Source: an uncultured Aquimarina sp. (GTDB taxonomy: Bacteria; Bacteroidota; Bacteroidia; Flavobacteriales; Flavobacteriaceae). From it: a stretch of DNA of 46,690 nucleotides. The translations under genes were made by a program, and so were the position numbers. This document shows, piece by piece, positions 42,046 through 46,690 of this stretch; the first letter of the stretch is position 1, and every line of letters starts with the position of its first letter. The DNA is taken from NCBI GenBank assembly GCA_938011245.1, contig CALLUJ010000028.1, positions 1-46,690 on the forward strand. The letters are read 5' to 3'. Below the pieces are notes generated by a model. It worked only from the letters and a program-made list of their open reading frames with translations. It had not been told where the DNA came from and did no database searches.

Positions 42046-42606
42046 TTACACCTCATGATATCGATAGCAATCTAAAGTGTGATCGTTTACCATACCTATA
42101 GCCTGCATAAAAGCATAGCAAATCGTACTCCCTACAAATTTAAAACCTTTCTTTTTTAAGTCTTTCGAAATTAAATCTGATAATTCGGTATTTGCAGGAA
42201 CTTCACTAATAGATTTCCATGTATTTATAATAGGTTTTCCCGATACGAATTTCCATATATAGCTATCAAAAGACCCAAACTCTTCTACTATTTTTAAAAA
42301 AGCAATCGCATTAGTTATCGAAGCTTTTATTTTCAACTTATTTCTTATAATTCCTTTATCTTGAAGTAGTTGATATTCTTTTTCTTCATCATATTGACTC
42401 ACAATTTGAGGGTCAAAATTATCATATACTAACCTATAGTGTGCTCTTTTAACTAAGACAGTAGACCAACTTAACCCTGCTTGGACTCCTTCCAATATTA
42501 AAAACTCAAATAACAAACGATCGTCATGCAATGGGACTCCCCATTCGGTATCGTGATACTTCTTTTCAAGATCTGTTTTTATCGACCATTCACATCTTGT
42601 CTTCAT
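42046..42606 (-). CDS. tag: DNA-3-methyladenine glycosylase I
   Basis: Tag removes 3-methyladenine from alkylated DNA. The 186 residues match the family from end to end: RCEWSIKTDLEKKYHDTEWG at the start, LLFEFLILEGVQAGLSWSTVL, and GFKFVGSTICYAFMQAIGMVNDHTLDCYRY at the end. The zinc site is present (C5, H18 and the C-terminal H and C in NDHTLDC). The terminator of the upstream sigma gene lies 27 nt before its ATG, so its promoter must overlap that hairpin or be weak. Confidence 0.96.
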   Translation of the reverse strand: MKTRCEWSIKTDLEKKYHDTEWGVPLHDDRLLFEFLILEGVQAGLSWSTVLVKRAHYRLVYDNFDPQIVSQYDEEKEYQLLQDKGIIRNKLKIKASITNAIAFLKIVEEFGSFDSYIWKFVSGKPIINTWKSISEVPANTELSDLISKDLKKKGFKFVGSTICYAFMQAIGMVNDHTLDCYRYHEV

Positions 42607-42633
42607 ACCTGTTTCTTAGTCTTTAATTTTCAT

Positions 42634-42668
42634 AAAAAAATCCCTCACTTCAACCGAAATAAGAGATT
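42634..42668 (-). terminator. Intrinsic terminator of the sigma factor / small protein unit
   Basis: On the minus strand AATCTCTTATTTC pairs with GAAGTGAGGGATT over 13 bp (three G-U wobbles) around a GGTT tetraloop, followed by seven Ts. It lies 28 nt past the small gene's stop. The wobbles mean it works only on the minus strand. Confidence 0.82.
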
Positions 42669-42695
42669 CTGTTTCTTTTCAAATTAAATAATAAT

Positions 42696-42872
42696 CTAGT
42701 TTTTATTTAATTCAAATATACCTTGATTACTATTAAGCATACAAATTGACTTAGAATAGCTTAATAGAAATTGAATAGTTTCGGGTTCTGGTTTCAAAAT
42801 TATTTTTTTTTCAGAAATTTTATTAGGATAAATCTTAGCCATACAAAGGGGGGTTCTGTTTAAGTGTATCAT
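42696..42872 (-). CDS. Small conserved-type protein downstream of the sigma factor
   Basis: A 58-codon frame reads from ATG 42872 to TAG at 42696. It has 58 residues, or 48 if the internal ATG at 42842 is used (MAKIYPNKISEKKIILKPEP). The C-terminal half ETIQFLLSYSKSICMLN looks like one amphipathic helix. It begins 47 nt after the sigma stop and is followed by a strong terminator, so it should be co-transcribed with the sigma gene. I recall similar small proteins next to this sigma factor in other Flavobacteria but cannot name a family. Function unknown. Confidence 0.65.
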   Translation of the reverse strand: MIHLNRTPLCMAKIYPNKISEKKIILKPEPETIQFLLSYSKSICMLNSNQGIFELNKN

Positions 42873-42918
42873 TATAACGACAAAAATACAACCTTAGTAT
42901 GTTATTATTAATTTTTTT

Positions 42919-43506
42919 TTAATTTGTTAAAACAATTTGGTGCTTCTCTATTAATTTACGAAGGTTAATTAGTGCGTAACGCATTCTACCTAATGCTGTA
43001 TTAATGCTTACTCCTGTATTTTCCGAAATATCTTTAAAACTCATTTCATTATACATTCGCATCAATAATACTTCTCTTTGATCATCTGGAAGTTGATCTA
43101 CTAATTTTCTTATATCAGTTTCCACCTGACCTTTAATAATTTGAGATTCTGCATTTAGAGAGTCATCACTTAACACCGAGAAAATATCAAATTCACCATT
43201 ATTATTGTCAAACTTTGGAATTCTATTACCTTTACGGAAATAATCTATAACTAGATTATGTGCAATACGCATTACCCAAGGTAAAAATTTACCTTCTTCG
43301 TTATATTTACCTGCTTTTAAGGTTTTAATTACTTTAACAAAGGTATCTTGAAAGATATCGTTAGAAACATCTTTATCATATACTTTCGAAAAAATAAAAC
43401 TAAATACTCGTTGCTGATGTCTTTCTATTAAAATACCAATAGAATTCTCATCGCCAGCCACATATTGAGATACTAATTTAGAATCTATAAGATTTGTATT
43501 GCCCAT
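42919..43506 (-). CDS. ECF-type RNA polymerase sigma factor
   Basis: The 195-residue protein has sigma regions 2 and 4 only. Region 2: VSNDIFQDTFVKVIKTLKAG and FLPWVMRIAHNLVIDYFRK (about 46-92). Region 4: LPDDQREVLLMRMYNEMSFKDISENTGVSINTALGRMRYALINLRK (about 138-185). No anti-sigma gene accompanies it; instead a 58-residue protein follows. It has a TATATTTG box, so it appears to be expressed from the primary sigma factor and not autoregulated like the one at 16568. It is divergent from uvrA. Confidence 0.92.
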   Translation of the reverse strand: MGNTNLIDSKLVSQYVAGDENSIGILIERHQQRVFSFIFSKVYDKDVSNDIFQDTFVKVIKTLKAGKYNEEGKFLPWVMRIAHNLVIDYFRKGNRIPKFDNNNGEFDIFSVLSDDSLNAESQIIKGQVETDIRKLVDQLPDDQREVLLMRMYNEMSFKDISENTGVSINTALGRMRYALINLRKLIEKHQIVLTN

Positions 43507-43594
43507 AAATATTACTTTGCTGTTATTTATAAATATCAGTTGTAGTTGTTAAGTAATATTGCTCTATAGGCCTTCCTTTTAGATGAATAGACAA

Positions 43595-43602
43595 CAAATA
43601 TA
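43595..43602 (-). promoter_or_regulatory. Promoter -7 box for the sigma gene at 42919-43506
   Basis: The minus strand reads TATATTTG. Transcription from about 43590 would give an 84-nt leader. Confidence 0.6.
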
Positions 43603-43665
43603 AGTTTATTTTTTAAATAAAAAAAATGTTGTTAATTTTTTTAACATTACACAATAATATCTTCA

Positions 43666-43697
43666 TTGTTAAAAACACAGTGATTTATGTATATTTG
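43666..43697 (+). promoter_or_regulatory. Promoter of uvrA
   Basis: TTG (43666-43668), a 21-nt spacer and TATATTTG (43690-43697). The box ends 5 nt before the ATG, so the mRNA would be leaderless or nearly so. Confidence 0.6.
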
Positions 43698-43702
43698 AGT
43701 TT

Positions 43703-46501
43703 ATGACAATACCTAAAAAAAGTCTTGATTTCCTTTCTTTAAGTTCTAAAAAATTCATCTTAATTAAAGGTGCTAAACTTCACAATTTAAAAAATATAGA
43801 TGTCGCTATTCCTAGAAATAAATTTGTAGTAATTACAGGTTTATCTGGATCTGGAAAATCTAGCTTAGCTTTTGATACATTATATGCTGAAGGACAAAGA
43901 AGATACGTAGAAAGTTTATCATCATACGCACGCCAATTTTTGGGGCGACTCAATAAACCTAAGGTGGAATATATAAAAGGTATTGCTCCCGCAATTGCTA
44001 TAGAACAAAAGGTAAACTCTACCAATCCTAGATCTACTGTAGGAACTTCGACAGAAATTTATGATTACTTAAAATTACTATATGCTCGTATTGGACGTAC
44101 GTATTCCCCTATTTCTGGAAACGAAGTAAAAAAACATATCGTTTCCGATGTTATAGACCATGTTAAGCAATTTGAATTAGGATCTAAATTATTACTCCTT
44201 GCTCCTGTAGAAGCTGAAGAAGGTAGAAGCCTTAACGAAAAATTACAGATTCTTTTACAACAGGGCTATGCCCGTATTAAACAAGATGGAAAAATACACC
44301 GATTATCCGATACAATAGTACTTGCAGAAAATTTACCTGTAGAACTTGTAATAGATCGTGTTGTTGTAAAGGATGATGACGATTTTTACAATAGATTAGC
44401 CGATGCTATAAATACCGCTTTTTACGAAGGTAAAGGTTACTGCTCTATAGAAGATGTTAACACTAAAAACATTTTTGAATTTAGCAACAAATTTGAATTA
44501 GATGGACAAAGTTTTGTAGAACCTAACGTACACTTATTCAGTTTTAACAATCCTTACGGTGCCTGCCCTAGCTGTGAAGGTTACGGAGATGTTATTGGTA
44601 TTGACGAGGATTTAGTAATACCAGATACTTCCAAAAGTATTTATGAAGATGCCATTGTTGCTTGGAAGGGAGATAGCATGAGCACTTATAAAGACCAGTT
44701 AGTAAACAATGCTTATAAATTCGATTTTCCAATTCATAAACCCTATTTCGAACTTACCGAAGCGCAACAGGACTTAGTGTGGAATGGTAATGGGTATTTT
44801 GAAGGATTACACAATTTTTTCAGCTTTCTAGAATCCAAAGCCTATAAAATACAAAATAGAGTTATGCTTTCCCGCTATCGAGGAAAAACAAAATGTACTG
44901 AATGTAGAGGGAAACGACTGCGTAAAGAAGTTAATAATGTTAAAATACATAACACAAGTATTAACGAACTAGTAGAACAACCAATCTCTTCGTTAATCTC
45001 TTTTTTTAAAAAAATTAAACTTAATAAATCTGATGCTGAAATTGCTAAACGCCTTTTAAAAGAAATTAATAGCCGATTACATTTTTTAAGTTTAGTAGGG
45101 TTGGATTATCTAACTTTAAATAGAAAATCGAATACTCTTTCTGGCGGCGAATCGCAACGTATTAATTTAGCAACATCATTAGGTAGTAGTTTAGTTGGAT
45201 CCATGTATATATTGGACGAACCTAGTATAGGACTTCATTCTAAAGATAACGAAAAGCTAATTGAAGTACTACTTAGCTTAAAAAAACTTGGTAACACCGT
45301 AATTGTAGTAGAACATGATGAGGAAATTATGCGTGCTGCCGATCAAATTATTGATATTGGTCCTAAAGCAGGTAGCCTTGGAGGAAATGTAATGGCTAAT
45401 GGCAGTTTTAAAGAACTTTTACAATCCAATACATTAACTGCTAAATACCTCAACGGTAAATTAAATATTGAGGTTCCTAAACAACGACGTAAAAACTCTC
45501 AATATATAGAAGTTATTGGAGCCCGAGAAAATAATCTTAAAAATATAGATGTTACTATCCCTTTAGGTGTTATTACTGCTATTACAGGGGTTTCCGGCAG
45601 CGGAAAGAGTACTTTAGTAAAAAAAATAATATACCCTGCCCTTAATAGAGAACTTGGTGTTTTTACTGACAAGGCTGGGCATTTTACAAAAATTCAAGGA
45701 CGTTATTCATCTATTAAATCGGTAGAATTCATAGATCAAAACCCTATTGGTCGTTCTTCTCGTTCAAATCCTGTAACTTACATAAAGGCCTACGACGATA
45801 TCAGAAATTTATACGCCAGCCAACGTTTATCTAAGCTTCGAAATTTTGCTGCAAAGCATTTTTCCTTTAATGTAGATGGTGGTCGTTGCGATAATTGCAA
45901 AGGTGAAGGAGAAGTGACTATTGAAATGCAATTTATGGCCGATGTGCATCTTGAATGTGACCAATGCCTAGGCAAACGTTTTAAAAAGGAAATATTAGAA
46001 ATTCAATTTCATGAAAAAAATATTGACGACATTTTACATCTAACTATAGACGATGCCTTTGATTTTTTTACAGAACGAGATCAGAAAAAAATTGTTAAAA
46101 AATTACAACCACTGCAAGATGTAGGTTTAGGTTATGTACAATTAGGACAAAGTTCTGCAACACTATCTGGAGGAGAGGCTCAACGCATAAAATTAGCTTC
46201 TTTTTTAGTTAAAGGTGTAACTAAAGACAAAGTACTATTTATTTTTGACGAACCTACTACAGGGCTTCACTTCCACGATATTCAAAAACTTATCACATCA
46301 CTAAACGCACTTATTGAAAAAGGACATTCGGTTATTGTTATAGAACATAATTTGGATCTTATAAAATGTGCCGATTATGTTATTGATATTGGTCCAGAAG
46401 GAGGCGATAAAGGTGGAACTGTAGTGGCTACTGGTACTCCCGAAGAAATAGCTAAAGTAACAAATTCGTACACAGGGCAATATCTAAAAGACAAACTATA
46501 A
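43703..46501 (+). CDS. uvrA: Excinuclease ABC subunit A
   Basis: UvrA finds bulky DNA lesions and loads UvrB in nucleotide excision repair. The 932 residues hold two ABC ATPase halves. First: GLSGSGKSSLAFDTLYAEGQ with signature LSGGESQRINLA and YILDEPSIGLHSKD. Second: GVSGSGKSTLVKK with LSGGEAQRIKLA and FIFDEPTTGLHFHD. Zinc fingers are complete (CPSCEGYG with CTECRGKRL; CDNCKGEGEV with CDQCLGKRF). It has a 15-residue N-terminal extension before the conserved IKGAKLHNLKNIDV; a promoter box just before the ATG supports this start. It is transcribed alone, toward the element at the window end. Confidence 0.96.
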   Translation: MTIPKKSLDFLSLSSKKFILIKGAKLHNLKNIDVAIPRNKFVVITGLSGSGKSSLAFDTLYAEGQRRYVESLSSYARQFLGRLNKPKVEYIKGIAPAIAIEQKVNSTNPRSTVGTSTEIYDYLKLLYARIGRTYSPISGNEVKKHIVSDVIDHVKQFELGSKLLLLAPVEAEEGRSLNEKLQILLQQGYARIKQDGKIHRLSDTIVLAENLPVELVIDRVVVKDDDDFYNRLADAINTAFYEGKGYCSIEDVNTKNIFEFSNKFELDGQSFVEPNVHLFSFNNPYGACPSCEGYGDVIGIDEDLVIPDTSKSIYEDAIVAWKGDSMSTYKDQLVNNAYKFDFPIHKPYFELTEAQQDLVWNGNGYFEGLHNFFSFLESKAYKIQNRVMLSRYRGKTKCTECRGKRLRKEVNNVKIHNTSINELVEQPISSLISFFKKIKLNKSDAEIAKRLLKEINSRLHFLSLVGLDYLTLNRKSNTLSGGESQRINLATSLGSSLVGSMYILDEPSIGLHSKDNEKLIEVLLSLKKLGNTVIVVEHDEEIMRAADQIIDIGPKAGSLGGNVMANGSFKELLQSNTLTAKYLNGKLNIEVPKQRRKNSQYIEVIGARENNLKNIDVTIPLGVITAITGVSGSGKSTLVKKIIYPALNRELGVFTDKAGHFTKIQGRYSSIKSVEFIDQNPIGRSSRSNPVTYIKAYDDIRNLYASQRLSKLRNFAAKHFSFNVDGGRCDNCKGEGEVTIEMQFMADVHLECDQCLGKRFKKEILEIQFHEKNIDDILHLTIDDAFDFFTERDQKKIVKKLQPLQDVGLGYVQLGQSSATLSGGEAQRIKLASFLVKGVTKDKVLFIFDEPTTGLHFHDIQKLITSLNALIEKGHSVIVIEHNLDLIKCADYVIDIGPEGGDKGGTVVATGTPEEIAKVTNSYTGQYLKDKL

Positions 46502-46578
46502 AAACCTTCAAAATTAAACCCAAATTATACCTTAAAAAATATATTACGTATCAATAGCGTCCTAAACGTTTAAAAAAA

Positions 46579-46639
46579 GAGAATGGTGTTTTTTCTCAAA
46601 TCGTTAGATTTGAGTTGCACAAAAAACCAAACCATTCTC
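46579..46639. repeat. Long hairpin just upstream of the transposase start
   Basis: GAGAATGGT (46579-46587) pairs with ACCATTCTC (46631-46639). Inside, CTCAAATC and GATTTGAG (46595-46614) form a second stem with a GTTA loop, and GTTTTTT faces AAAAAAC. The structure ends 3 nt before the ATG at 46643, so it would cover the ribosome-binding region in read-through RNA. No T-run follows, so it is not a terminator. Confidence 0.65.
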
Positions 46640-46642
46640 AGG

Positions 46643-46690
46643 ATGAAATTTACATTATTTTCACAGATAATAACCAAATTAGACCGTTCA
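46643..46690 (+). CDS. Start of a putative IS4-family transposase (cut by window end)
   Basis: The ATG at 46643 is preceded by CAGG and opens a frame of 16 codons to the window edge, MKFTLFSQIITKLDRS. This resembles from memory the N-terminus (DUF4372-type) of IS4-family transposases common in Flavobacteria. The inverted-repeat structure upstream fits an insertion sequence. With so few residues the call is tentative. The IS left end is not certain; it would lie between the uvrA stop and 46579. Confidence 0.45.
   Translation, partial: MKFTLFSQIITKLDRS

Noticed and set aside
46579..46639. Hairpin as the uvrA terminator
   Set aside because: No T-run follows; the structure abuts a start codon, which fits translation masking better.
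1..46690. CRISPR array, prophage, rRNA operon or replication origin
   Set aside because: No regularly spaced direct repeats, phage genes, rRNA sequence or DnaA-box cluster were seen.

Overview
The window looks like chromosomal DNA of a member of the Flavobacteriaceae (Bacteroidota). It is strongly AT-rich. Two secreted proteins carry type IX secretion (T9SS) C-terminal sorting domains, lipoproteins have Bacteroidota-style lipoboxes, Shine-Dalgarno signals are weak, and many genes are preceded by the Bacteroidota primary-sigma -7 box TANNTTTG. Most of the window is ordinary core genome. The genus cannot be named from this alone.

Layout. 1-9052: surface and secreted proteins (a DOMON-like T9SS protein, a lipoprotein with three near-identical repeats, an orphan peptide-binding lipoprotein, an OmpA-type lipoprotein, a second T9SS protein) mixed with two RNA-modification-type enzymes (MtaB and a YciO/YrdC-family protein). 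9589-16443: a uracil-DNA glycosylase-like protein, the pta-ackA acetate pair, and pheT. 16519-18644: a compact ECF sigma unit made of sigma factor, one-TM putative anti-sigma factor, and an exported protein with eight LTxxQ motifs at 26-residue spacing. The same promoter-like sequence (AAACCTTTT-N12-GTCTAA) precedes both the sigma gene and the LTxxQ gene. This is the most system-like novelty in the window. 18697-26441: a minus-strand block of ctaA, DUF6122, an endonuclease/phosphatase-fold protein, two rhomboids, mutL, a small membrane protein, ribH and a TPR protein. 26571-31654: pepD, a RecD-like helicase, and a plus-strand trio ending in rsmD.

32142-40681: a sulfate-assimilation cluster on the minus strand, in transcription order DUF2061, cysH, cysD, cysN, sulfite reductase with a HEPN-like tail, SUMT, precorrin-2 dehydrogenase/ferrochelatase, ferredoxin-NADP reductase and 2Fe-2S ferredoxin. 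Together these activate sulfate, reduce it to sulfide, make the siroheme the reductase needs and deliver its electrons. APS kinase (cysC) is not in the cluster although CysH looks like the PAPS-using type. Two promoters are visible, one before DUF2061 and a strong one before cysD.

40769-46690: tRNA-Asp(GUC), a DUF58 protein, tag, a sigma-70 factor followed by a 58-residue small gene, and divergent uvrA. The window ends in the first 16 codons of what looks like an IS4-family transposase, preceded by a long hairpin. A 184-bp element with 19-bp terminal inverted repeats and no coding capacity (MITE-like) lies between rsmD and the ferredoxin gene. No CRISPR array, prophage or rRNA was seen.
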